Positions 44,813 through 54,760 are shown, numbered from the stretch's first letter. The stretch: DNA of 64,000 nucleotides from Streptomyces chrestomyceticus JCM 4735 (GCF_003865135.1 NZ_BHZC01000001.1:7998001-8062000), one strand, 5' to 3'. Program-made: numbers and translations. The notes: generated by a model from the sequence alone, not told the origin.

Positions 44813-47629
44813 TCAGTCCGCCCCGTCCAGCGGGATGCCGTGGGTCGGCAGCTCCTGCCGGGTCCGCACCCCGAGCTTGCGGAACACGCGCGTCAGGTGC
44901 TGCTCGACCGTGCTGGGGGTCACGGCCAGCCGGCGGGCGATCTCCCGGTTGGTCTGCCCCAGCGCGGCGAGCACCGCGACCCGGCGTTCGGCCCCGCTGA
45001 GCAGGTACAGGTCCGCCGGGTGCGCGCGGCCCCCGGAACCGCCGCGCGGCACCCCTTCGGCCTGGGCGGCCAGCGACCGCGCCAGAGGCACCGCCCCGGC
45101 CGCCTCGGCCAGCCGCAGCGCGCTGCGCAGTTCCTGCCGGGCCTGCCCGGTGTTCCCCGCAGCCGTGCGCGCGTGCGCCAGTTCCCCGAGGGCACCGGCC
45201 AGTTCGAGCCGGTCACCGCAGCCGCGCAGCAGCGCGACCGCCTCGGTGAGCGGCTCCAGGCGCTCGTCGTCCGGCCCGCAGGCGGCCACCGTCCGCAGCG
45301 CGATCCCGCGCGCCCGCGACGGCCGTTCCCCGGCCAGGGCCAGCTCCTGCCGCGCCAGCTCGTACGCGCGCTCCCGGTCACCCACGGCCAGGTGCGCGCG
45401 GGCCGCCTCCGAGCGCCAGGGCACCAGCGTCGGCTGGTCGAACCGCCAGGCATGCATCAGGGCCCCGCAGGTGGCGAAGTCGTCCAGCGCCGCGTACGGG
45501 CGCCCGGTCTCCAGGTGGTAGCGGCCCCGCGCGTGCAGGAAGTACAGGCCGAATCGGCTGCGGAACAGCCCCGCGGGCACCGGGACCTCCAGGTACTCGG
45601 ACGCGGCGTCGTAGTCCCCGGTCCGGGTGGCCGCCTGCACCAGATTGGACAGCGGCCCTCCGATGCACACACCCCAGCTCTCGGCCGGCACCTGCGCCAG
45701 CGCGGCCTGCGCCAGCCGCCGGGCCTGCAAAGGATCGCCCTGCCGCAGCGCCACCCGCGCGCGCAGGGACGCGAACTCCGCCTCCCACAGCGGCACCCGC
45801 CGGGTACGGGCCTGCTCCAGCCAGTGGTCGCACCAGTTGGCGACCGCCTCCAGCCGGTCGGCGAACTCCAGCACCGAGGTGGCGCACACGATCCACTCCT
45901 GGGTGCTCTTGCTCAGCCGCATCGCCCGCATCGCGGCCTCCGCGTCGGCGACCGCCTCGTCGTCCGGCCCGTGCGCCAGGACGTGCGCCAGGGCCGCCGC
46001 ACCCAGCACCCGGGGGTCGTCCTGCGCCCGCCCGGCAGCCCACGGCCGGCCGCCGGGCGCGCCGGGCGGCCGGCGCACCGAGCCCGGATAGGTCGTCGCC
46101 AGCAGCTCCCGCGTCGCCCGGATCTCCGCCGCGGCCGCCGGATCACACCCCGGCTGCCCCTCGCCGATACGGTCCACGGCCTCCAGCGCCTCGTCGAAAC
46201 GGCCGTGCCACAGCAGGAACTTGGCCAGCGTGAGCGCGTGCCGGTCCGGCAGCCGTCCGTCGTGCAGCGCGGTGGCCAGCTCGCCCAGGTGGCGGGCGCT
46301 GATGGACGGGTTGAGCATCCAGGCCGTACCGGCGTACAGCGCCTTGATGCCCACCCGGGCCTCGTCGTCCTGGCACACCCGCAGCGCGGCCTCCAGACAG
46401 GCGTGCGCGTCCGACACGCGGTTGCCCGCCAGATGCCGTTCGGCCGCCTCGCACAGCACGTCCATCGCCCACGGCTGCCCCCGGTCCTCCGAGGCGATCA
46501 GCAGCCGGGCCACCGTCGTCGCCGGTGCGCCCTCCTGGTACAGCAGTACGGCGGCCCGCGCGTGCAGCGCGGACCGCTGCTGCGGCGCCAGGCTCTCCAG
46601 TACGGCCGTACGCGCGACCGGGTGCAGCCGTCCGGAGTCCAGCAGCCCGGCGGCCTCCAGGGCACAGGCGCCCCGGCTCATGGTGGCCTCGTCCTCCTCC
46701 AGCAACCGGGCCAGCCGGGAGGACTCGGAGTCCGCGTCGAGCACGGCCAGCGCCTGGGCCAGCCGCATCAGTACGGGGCGGCCTCGGTGGATGCAGCTCA
46801 GCACGGTCTCGGCGTAGGCGTCACCGACGACGAGCTGCGGTACGGCGCCCGCGGTCGGCTCGCCCGCCTGCCGGCAGTCCTCCACCAGGGCCCGTACGAG
46901 CAGCGGGTTGCCGCCGCTGACCGCGTGGCAGGCGGCGGCCGGCATCCGTGCGGCGTGGGCCCCCAGGTGGTCGGTGATCAGTTCGGCGACGCCCGCCACC
47001 GTCAGCCGGGCCAGCGGGACGCGGCGGTACCCGGGCCGGGCGAGCAGCGCGGCGTGCAACTGCGGATGCGCGGGCTTGGACAGCGTGCACTCCGCCACCA
47101 CGACGACGATCGGCGCGGACGGCGCCCGGCGCAGCAGCCGCAGCAGCCAGTACAGCGAAAGGGAGTCGGTGAACTGTACGTCGTCGATGCACAGCAGCAC
47201 CGGCGTGCGCTCGGCCGCGCCGATGACCGCCAGACACAGCCGGTGCAGCGCACCCGTGGTGTCCGCGTCCAGGGTCGGCTGGGCGAACCCCGACGCCCCG
47301 TGGCCGTCCACGGTGTCGGGCCGCTCGTGTCTGCGGGTGACGCGGTCCAGCAGCACCGCGAGTTCCGCGCAGGCGCCCAGCGGCCCCTCGGCGCCGCGCA
47401 GCAACTGGAACATGACGCTGCCGGGCGACTCACGCTCGGCCCACGAGCCGATCGCGCTCAGCACCAGGAACCCTTCCCGCGCCGCCACGTCCCGTACGGC
47501 CGACAGCAGCTCGGTCTTGCCGCAGCCGATGCCCCCGCTGATCACGGCGGCCCCGCCGCGGTCCGGCGCGCACTCCCCGAGCAGCTCCAGCATCTGAGCG
47601 AGCTCCGTCGCCCGCTCCACCAACCGCAT
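44813..47629 (-). CDS. LAL-family (large ATP-binding LuxR) transcriptional regulator
   Basis: A 938-residue regulator. The N-terminal AAA-type ATPase has Walker A GGIGCGKTEL (about 33-42) and Walker B VLLCIDDVQF. A long helical TPR-like middle follows. The C-terminal LuxR helix-turn-helix (about 870-925) contains ERRVAVLAALGQTNREIARRLAVTPSTVEQHLTRVFRKLGV. Such proteins are pathway activators in many Streptomyces polyketide clusters. GAGAGGG precedes ATG 47629. It is co-oriented with the halogenases and PKSs and probably activates them. No TTA codon was noticed in it, unlike the SARP. Confidence 0.92.
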   Translation of the reverse strand: MRLVERATELAQMLELLGECAPDRGGAAVISGGIGCGKTELLSAVRDVAAREGFLVLSAIGSWAERESPGSVMFQLLRGAEGPLGACAELAVLLDRVTRRHERPDTVDGHGASGFAQPTLDADTTGALHRLCLAVIGAAERTPVLLCIDDVQFTDSLSLYWLLRLLRRAPSAPIVVVVAECTLSKPAHPQLHAALLARPGYRRVPLARLTVAGVAELITDHLGAHAARMPAAACHAVSGGNPLLVRALVEDCRQAGEPTAGAVPQLVVGDAYAETVLSCIHRGRPVLMRLAQALAVLDADSESSRLARLLEEDEATMSRGACALEAAGLLDSGRLHPVARTAVLESLAPQQRSALHARAAVLLYQEGAPATTVARLLIASEDRGQPWAMDVLCEAAERHLAGNRVSDAHACLEAALRVCQDDEARVGIKALYAGTAWMLNPSISARHLGELATALHDGRLPDRHALTLAKFLLWHGRFDEALEAVDRIGEGQPGCDPAAAAEIRATRELLATTYPGSVRRPPGAPGGRPWAAGRAQDDPRVLGAAALAHVLAHGPDDEAVADAEAAMRAMRLSKSTQEWIVCATSVLEFADRLEAVANWCDHWLEQARTRRVPLWEAEFASLRARVALRQGDPLQARRLAQAALAQVPAESWGVCIGGPLSNLVQAATRTGDYDAASEYLEVPVPAGLFRSRFGLYFLHARGRYHLETGRPYAALDDFATCGALMHAWRFDQPTLVPWRSEAARAHLAVGDRERAYELARQELALAGERPSRARGIALRTVAACGPDDERLEPLTEAVALLRGCGDRLELAGALGELAHARTAAGNTGQARQELRSALRLAEAAGAVPLARSLAAQAEGVPRGGSGGRAHPADLYLLSGAERRVAVLAALGQTNREIARRLAVTPSTVEQHLTRVFRKLGVRTRQELPTHGIPLDGAD

Positions 47630-47752
47630 GTCCCTCTCGGCTCACTTCCTGCGCGATGCGCGCGTCCTGCGCTTCTCCCGCCGGCGGTGGCCGCGGGACC
47701 GGGGCCGGACCCGGGCGACGGTGCGCGCCGCGGCCGGCCCGATGACGGGCCC

Positions 47753-49012
47753 TCAGACGGAGGACGCCTTCACGGGGTCCCGCTCGCGGTGGCCCGCAGG
47801 CCGCCCCAGGTCCACGGGCCTGGCGTACACACGGGACAGCAGTGGGCCCGTCATGGCGGTGGTGAGGACGGCCATCACGACCATGAGGGAGTACAGCGTG
47901 CCGTCCAGCAGCCCCAGCTCCAGCCCGATGCCGAGGATCACCAGCTCCGTCAGGCCGCGGGTGTTCATCAGCGCGCCGAGTGCCGTGGCGGGCCGCGCCG
48001 GCAGGCCCTGGGTACGGGCGGCCACGAAGGTGCCGCCGAACTTCCCCGCCACGGCCACCAGCAGGATCGCGCCGAGCTGCAACAGCTCCGCTCCGCGCAG
48101 CCGCCCCAGGTCGACCTGCAACCCGGCCACCACGAAGTAGACGGGCAGCAGCAGGGACGTGATCCGCCCCGTGTGGTCGAGCAGGTCGGCCCGCAGCTCG
48201 GCCGCGCCGTGCCGGGGGATCAGCAGGCCGAACACGAAGGCGCCGAAGATGAAGTGCATCCCCATCGCCTCGGTCGCCGTCGCCGACAGCAGCGCCCCGA
48301 CCAGTACGACCGCGGCGGCCGGAGCGGTCAGCCGGGCGGCCGTCCCGCCGCGCAGCAACGCCCGGCTCAGCAGGGGCCGCACCACCGTGAACATCAGCAC
48401 CGCGTACGGCAGGACCAGCGCCACCAGCCAGTGGTTCCCGCCGCCTCCGACGGTGGCCTGCACCGCGGCCAGCGCGGCCCAGGCCACCACGTCCACGACG
48501 GCGGCCGTGGCCAGCGCGATCCCGCCCAGCTCCGTGGTGGTCAGCCCCCGGTCCGCCAGGATGCGGGCGAGCACGGGGAACGCGGTCACCGACAGCGACA
48601 GCCCGACGAACACGATGAAGGCCATCGGCGCCTCGTTCGGATGCTCGTGCAGCAGCCACAGGGCCAGCACCGTGCCCAGCAGGAACGGCACGGCCGTCGA
48701 CCCGAAAGCCGACACCGCCGTAACCCGTCCCCGGCCCCGCAGGGACGTGGTGTCGATCTCCAGCCCCACGATGAACATGAAGAGGGCGACCCCCACGTCG
48801 GCCAGGCCGGTCAGCGGAGCGCGGACGTCGGCGGGGAACAGGGCTCCGGCGATCGCCCCGTCGAACAGCGTGGGTCCGAGCAGGATGCCCGCGAGGATCT
48901 CGCCGACGACCGGTGGCTGGCCCACCCGGGCGAGCAGCCAGCCCAGGCCGCGGGCCAGTAACAGGATCAGGGCGAGATCCACGAACAGCAGTTGCACCTG
49001 TTGGCTGGTCAC
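47753..49012 (-). CDS. Cation/proton antiporter, CPA2 (KefB/NapA-like) family
   Basis: A 419-residue integral membrane protein with about 12 hydrophobic segments from residue 8 on and no cytosolic TrkA domain. Typical features are GEILAGILLGPTLF, GVALFMFIVGLEID and the TLYSLMVVMAVLTTAMTGPLL end of the transport domain. It would exchange Na+ or K+ for protons. Its place between the LAL regulator and the second halogenase, in the same direction, suggests it belongs to the cluster, perhaps for tolerance of an ion-active product or pH homeostasis. A TTA codon encodes one Leu of LILLLARG near the N terminus (about 48957-48961). Confidence 0.85.
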   Translation of the reverse strand: MTSQQVQLLFVDLALILLLARGLGWLLARVGQPPVVGEILAGILLGPTLFDGAIAGALFPADVRAPLTGLADVGVALFMFIVGLEIDTTSLRGRGRVTAVSAFGSTAVPFLLGTVLALWLLHEHPNEAPMAFIVFVGLSLSVTAFPVLARILADRGLTTTELGGIALATAAVVDVVAWAALAAVQATVGGGGNHWLVALVLPYAVLMFTVVRPLLSRALLRGGTAARLTAPAAAVVLVGALLSATATEAMGMHFIFGAFVFGLLIPRHGAAELRADLLDHTGRITSLLLPVYFVVAGLQVDLGRLRGAELLQLGAILLVAVAGKFGGTFVAARTQGLPARPATALGALMNTRGLTELVILGIGLELGLLDGTLYSLMVVMAVLTTAMTGPLLSRVYARPVDLGRPAGHRERDPVKASSV

Positions 49013-49051
49013 CTTCGGTTTCCCCCACTCACCGTCGCCCGCGGCCGCTGC

Positions 49052-50329
49052 TCAGACGCCGGCGGCGCCGGGCGCCGTGGCGTCGGCTATCAGGTCGTCC
49101 AGGGTGATCTGGAACAGCGGGTGCCGGCCGCTGAGCCCGGAGATCAGGGTCACGAAGTCCGCCGACGGCTCGTTCTTGCGCTCGGGGTCGACCATCTCCT
49201 GGGCGAGGCTGTAGTAGAACTCCTTGTACTTCGACTGGTCGTAGAAGCGCTCCACGAAGGTCCGGATCTCGTCGAAGAACCCGGAGTACGCGGTGGCGTA
49301 CCGGTCCAGCGCCTTCTCCTCGATCTGCGGGTGCTCCACGATCCGGTCCACGATCTTGGCCAGGGTGCTGCCGGCGAGCGTGGCGAGCGCGACCCCGGTG
49401 GAGAACAGCGGGTCCACGAAGGCCGCCGAGTCCCCGACCAGCACCCAGCCGTCGCCGTAGAAGCGGTTGCTGTGGTACGACCAGTCGCGCGCCGTACGGA
49501 ACCCGGCCGACTGCTGGGCGCCGGCCAGCATCTTCGCGAGCTTGGTGGTGCGCTGCCGCTCGGCGTGGAACAGGTCCTCCAGCGACTGGCCGTTCTCACC
49601 GGCGGTGGCCGAGCGCGTCACGTAGCCGACGCTGATCGTGCCCTTGTCGATGGGGATGGCCCAGAACCAGCCGCCGTCCAGCCCCTCGATGAGGATGTTG
49701 GTGTACTCGTCGCCGGGCAGCCGCTCGCAGTTGTCGAAGTACGTCCACACCGCGACGTTGCGCAGCTCGTCGTGCCACTCCACCTCGGTGAGCCGGCGCC
49801 CGAGCACCCGCGCCTGCCCCGAGGCGTCCACGACCAGCCGCGCCCGCACCTCGTGCAGCCCGTCCAGCCCGCGCAGCGCGAAGCGCACCCCGCTGACCCG
49901 GCCGTCGACCATGACGGGCTCCTTGACGGTGGCGTCCTCGATGACGACCGCGCCCAGCTCCCTGGCCCGGTCCAGGATCAGCGAGTCCAGGTCGGCCCGG
50001 CGGGTGTGGAAGGCGTACGCGTGCCCGCCACCCTCGATGAACGAGAAATTCCACGGCACCTGTTTGTTTCCCCAGACCAGCGTGCCGCCGTATTTCCGCT
50101 CGAATCCCCGGGCGTCCATGCGCTCGGTGATGCCCATCTCCTGCATGGGCCGCATGAAGGCCGGGATGAGCGATTCCCCGACGTGATAACGGGGAAAGCG
50201 CTCCCGGTCCAGCACGAGCACCCGCCGGCCGCGCTGCGCGAGAAGCCCGGCGGTGGTCGCCCCGGCCGGCCCACCGCCGATGACGATCACGTCGTACTCG
50301 TCAGGAACCCCGAAAAGAGCGGACGGCAT
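49052..50329 (-). CDS. FAD-dependent halogenase, carrier-protein (PltA/CndH-like) type
   Basis: A 425-residue flavin halogenase: FAD motif VIVIGGGPAGATTAGLL, RYHVGESLIP, and GGWFWAIPID (the WxWxIP signature), then WVLVGDSAAFVDPLFSTGVALA. The RYHVGESLxP form and overall length match halogenases acting on acyl groups tethered to carrier proteins, such as PltA and CndH. The aryl-loaded ArCP or PCP of the local NRPS, or a PKS ACP, is the likely site. GGAGG lies 6 bp before ATG 50329. It is the first gene of the - strand run and is divergent from the SMP-30 gene. Confidence 0.88.
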   Translation of the reverse strand: MPSALFGVPDEYDVIVIGGGPAGATTAGLLAQRGRRVLVLDRERFPRYHVGESLIPAFMRPMQEMGITERMDARGFERKYGGTLVWGNKQVPWNFSFIEGGGHAYAFHTRRADLDSLILDRARELGAVVIEDATVKEPVMVDGRVSGVRFALRGLDGLHEVRARLVVDASGQARVLGRRLTEVEWHDELRNVAVWTYFDNCERLPGDEYTNILIEGLDGGWFWAIPIDKGTISVGYVTRSATAGENGQSLEDLFHAERQRTTKLAKMLAGAQQSAGFRTARDWSYHSNRFYGDGWVLVGDSAAFVDPLFSTGVALATLAGSTLAKIVDRIVEHPQIEEKALDRYATAYSGFFDEIRTFVERFYDQSKYKEFYYSLAQEMVDPERKNEPSADFVTLISGLSGRHPLFQITLDDLIADATAPGAAGV

Positions 50330-50609
50330 TCTGGACCTCCCAAGTGGCTTTGTGGTCGCGTCCAGAAGCCGGAAAAGGAACCGCCGTATCCGGCCGGAAC
50401 GCGCAGCCAGTGTGCAGGAGCCGTTCTGCAAGGGGTCTACATGTTGTCTGGAGCCTTTCTGGGGCGGGGGAGCGACAGGTGCCGCCCGTTGCCGGAACTG
50501 CGGCTGCCGCCCGGGCCCGGCCCGTGATATCCGTAAAGGACCGGCGGGCCGAACTCCCGGCGGGACGGGGGGCCCGGAGAAACGAAGGGCGTCAGCGCAT
50601 GGAGCAGCC
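50330..50609. promoter_or_regulatory. Divergent intergenic region at the right edge of the cluster
   Basis: These 280 bp lie between the divergently transcribed halogenase (-) and SMP-30 gene (+) and must hold promoters for both. The left half is relatively A/T-rich for this genome. I see no clear palindrome or hexamer pair worth naming. It is a natural boundary of the biosynthetic region. Confidence 0.4.
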
Positions 50610-51467
50610 GTGACCAGAGCCTGGGACGTGGCCGTCGCCGCGCCCGCCCGGCTCGGTGAAGGGCCCACCTGGGACGCCCGTGCCGGGCGGCTGATCTGGG
50701 TGGACATCCTCTCCGCCCGCGTCCACACCTTCGACCCGGCCACCGGCCGCCGTACCGTGCTGGCCACCGAGCAGCACGTCGGCGCCGCCAAGCCCCGTAC
50801 CGGAGGCGGCCTGGTCGTCAACCTGCGGGACGGCGTGGGCGCGTACGACGCGGCGGGCGCCTTCACGTGGCTGCACCGCGAACCCGTGCCGGGATGCCGG
50901 GGCAACGACGCGGCCGTGGCGCCCGACGGGGCGCTGTGGGCGGGCACGATGGCGTACGACCAGGCACCGGGCCGCGGCACGCTGACCCGGATCGCGCCGG
51001 ACGGCCGGGCCACCCGCGTCCTGTCGGACGTCACGGTGAGCAACGGCACCGGCTGGAGCCCGGACGGCCGGCGGATGTACTACGTCGACACGCCCACCCG
51101 GCGGGTCGACGTCTTCGACGTCACGGACGACGGGCTGGTGACCGGCCGCCGTCCCTTCGTCCGGATCGAGGACCCGGCGGACACGGCGGGCTACCCGGAC
51201 GGGCTGACGGTGGACGCCGACGGCGGCGTGTGGGTGGCGATGTTCAAGGGCGCGCAGGTGCGGCATTACAGCGCCGACGGCGTACTGCAACGGGTCCTGC
51301 CGATGCCGGCCGGCCGCCCCACGGCCTGCGCGTTCGGCGGCACGGCGCTCACCGACCTGTACGTCACCACGGCGCGCGGCGGACCGGGCAGGTCGCCGCT
51401 CGGTGGCTCGTTGCTGGTGGTGCCGGACGCCGGGCGGGGGCTGGCCCAGCCCGAGTTCACGGGGTGA
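50610..51467 (+). CDS. SMP-30/gluconolactonase-like protein
   Basis: A 285-residue six-bladed beta-propeller of the SMP-30/gluconolaconase/LRE family, which hydrolyses lactones with a bound divalent metal. Family motifs are RLGEGPTWDARAGRLIWVDI (metal-binding Glu), GRGNDA-like GCRGNDAAVAPDGALWAGTM, NGTGWSPDGRRMYYVDTPTRRVDVF and YPDGLTVDADGGVWVAMF. GTG 50610 is preceded by GGAG. It is probably sugar-lactone catabolism; a role in the neighbouring cluster is not indicated. Confidence 0.9.
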   Translation: MTRAWDVAVAAPARLGEGPTWDARAGRLIWVDILSARVHTFDPATGRRTVLATEQHVGAAKPRTGGGLVVNLRDGVGAYDAAGAFTWLHREPVPGCRGNDAAVAPDGALWAGTMAYDQAPGRGTLTRIAPDGRATRVLSDVTVSNGTGWSPDGRRMYYVDTPTRRVDVFDVTDDGLVTGRRPFVRIEDPADTAGYPDGLTVDADGGVWVAMFKGAQVRHYSADGVLQRVLPMPAGRPTACAFGGTALTDLYVTTARGGPGRSPLGGSLLVVPDAGRGLAQPEFTG

Positions 51468-51595
51468 CACGGGTGCTCCGGGGGCGGCTGTGCGACCGGC
51501 TGTGCGCGTGCGGAAAAGTCAGGGGCGTACGGGTGGGGCGGCCGGGTACACGGAGCGCAGTTGTTCCTGGACGGTGGCGAACGAGGAGGCCCCTG

Positions 51596-51898
51596 ATGTT
51601 GCTGGCTCACCCTGCTGTACTGCGTGACCTGGTCGAGCAGTACGAGACGCTGCGTGTTCTGAACGCGGCGGACGGGAGCCCGGAAGTCCGGCAGCGGATG
51701 GACGACGTCGCCTACACCCTGTGCGTCTCCACCGGCACCCGCGACGTCGACACGGCCCTGATCGCGGCCCGGCACCGGCTGCCGGGAGCCCGGGTCGAGG
51801 ACGACTCCGTGCTCTCCGAGGCACCGGCCCCGGGGGACGCGGTGGCACCCATCGGGGCCGCCGAGGCCGGCGGCGAGGAAGCGCTGCCCGCCGCGTGA
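51596..51898 (+). CDS. Small DUF5133-type protein
   Basis: A 100-residue protein beginning MLLAHPAVLRDLVEQYETLRVL, the form of a small Streptomyces family usually labelled DUF5133. The middle (SPEVRQRMDDVAYTLCVSTGTRDVDTALIAAR) looks helical and the last 30 residues are a low-complexity Ala/Glu tail. GAGGAGG lies 8 bp before ATG 51596. Function unknown. Confidence 0.75.
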   Translation: MLLAHPAVLRDLVEQYETLRVLNAADGSPEVRQRMDDVAYTLCVSTGTRDVDTALIAARHRLPGARVEDDSVLSEAPAPGDAVAPIGAAEAGGEEALPAA

Positions 51899-51962
51899 CC
51901 GCCCTACGGGCGCGCAGCGCCGGGCCGGAGCGCCCGCCCTGCGAGCCACCACCCGCCGCATA

Positions 51963-51995
51963 CCGGGGCCCCGCCGTCGAACGGCGGGGTCCCGG
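51963..51995. terminator. Strong hairpin terminator
   Basis: A 15-bp stem (51963-51977 with 51981-51995, one G-T pair) with a 3-nt loop lies 65 bp after the DUF5133 stop. The rest of the gap 51899-52188 shows no gene. Confidence 0.75.
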
Positions 51996-52188
51996 CACGT
52001 TGACGGCGCCGCGCCACCCACTCGGCCCAGCCGACCGGCGCCCGGCCGCCCGCCCGGGGCGCGGCGCGGGCGGCCCGAAACGATACTGGGCAGAGCTGCT
52101 CAATCCATGATCTCGGGGTCACCCTGGGGAGTCGCCGTAGGGATGATGACGGCGCAGGGCCCGGTCGGCGAGTCGAAGGGGCGAAGCG

Positions 52189-54630
52189 ATGGACGCACCG
52201 GTGCCGGAGTTCACCGAGCGGCCGGAGGACCCGTTCGCGCTGCGCCGGGCCGCTTCGGCGGTGCTCGACGACGAGGGCACCGTCGTGGGCTGGAGCGGAC
52301 GCGCCGAGGCCCTGCTCGGCCATCCGGCGCGCGAGGTGCTCGGGCAGCGGGCGGAGACGTTCCTGCTCGCTCCGGACGGCCGGGCCGCCGGCGCGGAAGC
52401 CGCCGCGGCGGCCCGGCGCGACGCGGGCTGGTCCGGCCTCCTGCCCGTCCGGCACCGCGACGGGCAGCGCGTCGAGCTGGGCCTGCGGGTCCGCCCCGTC
52501 GAGCGGGGCGGCTCCCGGCACGAGTGGTACGTCGTCGCCGCGCCCGCCGCGGAGGTCGTCCAGTGGGAGATCGACCGCTCGGTCCTGGACGGCCTGTTCC
52601 GGCGCTCCCCGATCGGCCTGGCCGTGCACGCCCCTGACCTGAGCATCCTCCGCATCAACCGGGCCATCGCGGGCATCAGCCGGCGGCCGGCCGCGGCGCA
52701 CCGGGGCCTGCGCATGGAGGACTTCCTGATCGGCCCGGACGCGGCCACGATCGAGGAACGGCTGCGCAGGGTGCTGGAGACGGGCGAGCCGCTGATCTTC
52801 ACCGAGCAGTCCTGCCGGCTGCGCGCCGACCCCGGTCAGGAACGGGTGGTGTCGGTGTCCGCGTTCCGGATGCGGGACACCTCCGGCGCGGTGCTCGGCG
52901 TCACCCAGATGGTGGAAGACGTCACCGACCGGCACCGGGCCCAGCACCGGCTCGCCGTGCTCAACCGGGCGAGCGCCCGCATCGGCACCACGCTGGACGT
53001 GTCCCAGACCGCCCGGGAACTCGCCGAGGTCGCGGTCCCCGACCTCGCCGACGCGGTCTCCGTCGACCTGCTGGAACCGGTCACCCGCGGCCAGGACCCC
53101 ACCCGGGGGACGTACGTGCCGGTGCACCGTACGGCCGTACGGTCCGTCGTACCGGCGGGGCTGGACGTGATGTACCCGGTGGGCGAGGCGTTCCGCTTCG
53201 CCCCGGGGACGCCGCAGGCCCGGTGCCTGACCGCACGGCAGCCGATCCTCGAACCGGAACTGGCCGACAGCCCCGGCTGGTACATCCAGGACCCCGAACG
53301 CTCGGAGCGGGCGCTGCGCCTGGGCGCCCACTCGCTGATCGTGGTGCCGCTGGCCGCCCGCGGCCTGGTGCTGGGCCTGGTGAGCCTGTGGCGGGTGGAA
53401 CGGCCGCAGGCGTTCGAGCAGGACGACCTCGTACTGGCCCAGGAGTTCGTCTCCCGCGCCGCCATCTGCATCGACAACGCCCGCCGCTACACCCAGGAGC
53501 ACTACGGGGCACTGACCCTGCAACGCAGCCTGCTGCCGCGCGAACTGCCCGAACAACTGGCCGTCGAGGTCGCCCACCGCTACCTGCCCGCCGACCCCGC
53601 GGCGGGCGTCGGCGGCGACTGGTTCGACGTCATCCCGGTCTCCAGCGCCCGGGTCGCCCTGGTCGTCGGCGACGTCGTCGGGCACGGGCTGCACGCCGCG
53701 GCCACGATGGGCCGGCTGCGTACGGCGGTGCACACCCTGGCCAACCTCGACCTCGCGCCCGACGAAGTCCTCTCCCACCTGGACGACCTCGTCAACCGGC
53801 TGGCCGAGGAGCAGGAGTCGGCCGACGGCGGCCCGCAGAGCCCGCAGATCATCGGCGCGACCTGCCTGTACGCGGTGTACGACCCGGTCTCCCGCCGCTG
53901 CAGCATCGCCCGCGCGGGCCACCTGCCGCCCGCCGTCGTCGGCCCCGACGGCCGGATGACCCTGCCCGACCTGCCCGCGGGTCCGCCCCTCGGGCTGGGC
54001 GGCCTGCCGTTCGAGTCCGCCGAGATCGACATCGCCGAGGGCAGCCTGCTGGCCCTCTACACCGACGGGCTGCTGGAAGTACGCGGCCGGGACCTCGACG
54101 CAGGGCTGGAACTGCTCCGCGAAGCGCTGGAGCGGCCCGCACGCGGCCTGGAGGACTGCTGCAAGGCGGCGGTCGACGCGCTGCTGCCCGACCACCCCCG
54201 GGACGACGTCGCACTGCTCGTCGCCCGTACGCGTGCGCTGCCCCCGGAGAGCGTCGCCTCGTGGGACCTGCCCGCCGAGCCGACCGCCGCGGCGGAGGCA
54301 CGCGAAGTGACGGCCGCCAAGCTGACCGAGTGGGGCCTGGAGGAACTGGCGTTCACCGCCGAGCTGGTGGTGAGCGAACTGGTCACCAACGCCTACCGCT
54401 ACGGCGGCACCCCCATCACCCTGCGGCTCATCCGCGACCGCTCACTGATCTGCGAGGTCTCCGACCCCAGCAGCACCGCCCCGCACCTGCGACGCGCCCA
54501 TAGCACGGACGAGGGCGGCCGCGGCCTCCTCCTGGTCGCCCAACTCACGGACCGCTGGGGCGCCCGCCACACCCGCGAGGGGAAGACCGTGTGGACGGAG
54601 CTGCCGTTGCCGTCGCCTGCGGACGGCTGA
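52189..54630 (+). CDS. PAS-GAF-SpoIIE phosphatase with HATPase (RsbU/RsbW-type fusion)
   Basis: An 813-residue multi-domain signalling protein: two PAS-like sensor domains (about 15-110 and 125-255), a GAF domain (about 260-430), a PP2C/SpoIIE serine phosphatase (about 450-670; GVGGDWFDVIPV, VVGDVVGHGLHAA, LYTDGL, DDVALLVAR) and a C-terminal HATPase_c anti-sigma kinase-like domain (about 690-805; ELVVSELVTNAYRYG, GGRGLLLVAQL). In Streptomyces such proteins act in partner-switching control of alternative sigma factors. Nothing links it to the polyketide cluster. Confidence 0.92.
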   Translation: MDAPVPEFTERPEDPFALRRAASAVLDDEGTVVGWSGRAEALLGHPAREVLGQRAETFLLAPDGRAAGAEAAAAARRDAGWSGLLPVRHRDGQRVELGLRVRPVERGGSRHEWYVVAAPAAEVVQWEIDRSVLDGLFRRSPIGLAVHAPDLSILRINRAIAGISRRPAAAHRGLRMEDFLIGPDAATIEERLRRVLETGEPLIFTEQSCRLRADPGQERVVSVSAFRMRDTSGAVLGVTQMVEDVTDRHRAQHRLAVLNRASARIGTTLDVSQTARELAEVAVPDLADAVSVDLLEPVTRGQDPTRGTYVPVHRTAVRSVVPAGLDVMYPVGEAFRFAPGTPQARCLTARQPILEPELADSPGWYIQDPERSERALRLGAHSLIVVPLAARGLVLGLVSLWRVERPQAFEQDDLVLAQEFVSRAAICIDNARRYTQEHYGALTLQRSLLPRELPEQLAVEVAHRYLPADPAAGVGGDWFDVIPVSSARVALVVGDVVGHGLHAAATMGRLRTAVHTLANLDLAPDEVLSHLDDLVNRLAEEQESADGGPQSPQIIGATCLYAVYDPVSRRCSIARAGHLPPAVVGPDGRMTLPDLPAGPPLGLGGLPFESAEIDIAEGSLLALYTDGLLEVRGRDLDAGLELLREALERPARGLEDCCKAAVDALLPDHPRDDVALLVARTRALPPESVASWDLPAEPTAAAEAREVTAAKLTEWGLEELAFTAELVVSELVTNAYRYGGTPITLRLIRDRSLICEVSDPSSTAPHLRRAHSTDEGGRGLLLVAQLTDRWGARHTREGKTVWTELPLPSPADG

Positions 54631-54760
54631 AAAGCGTCTGTACTTCCGAGCGGGCGGGGCGCAGTGTCGTCCCTGTACTTGCCGAGATGGAAAGTGTTTG
54701 TCGGCATGGCAAGTACGGGCGCCAGGCCCGGCTGACGCGGTGCGCGACGGAGGGGGAAGC

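Noticed and set aside
51904..54195. A 763-codon - strand open frame opposite the SpoIIE-type gene
   Set aside because: Shadow of the + strand gene, which has PAS, GAF, phosphatase and ATPase motifs in order.
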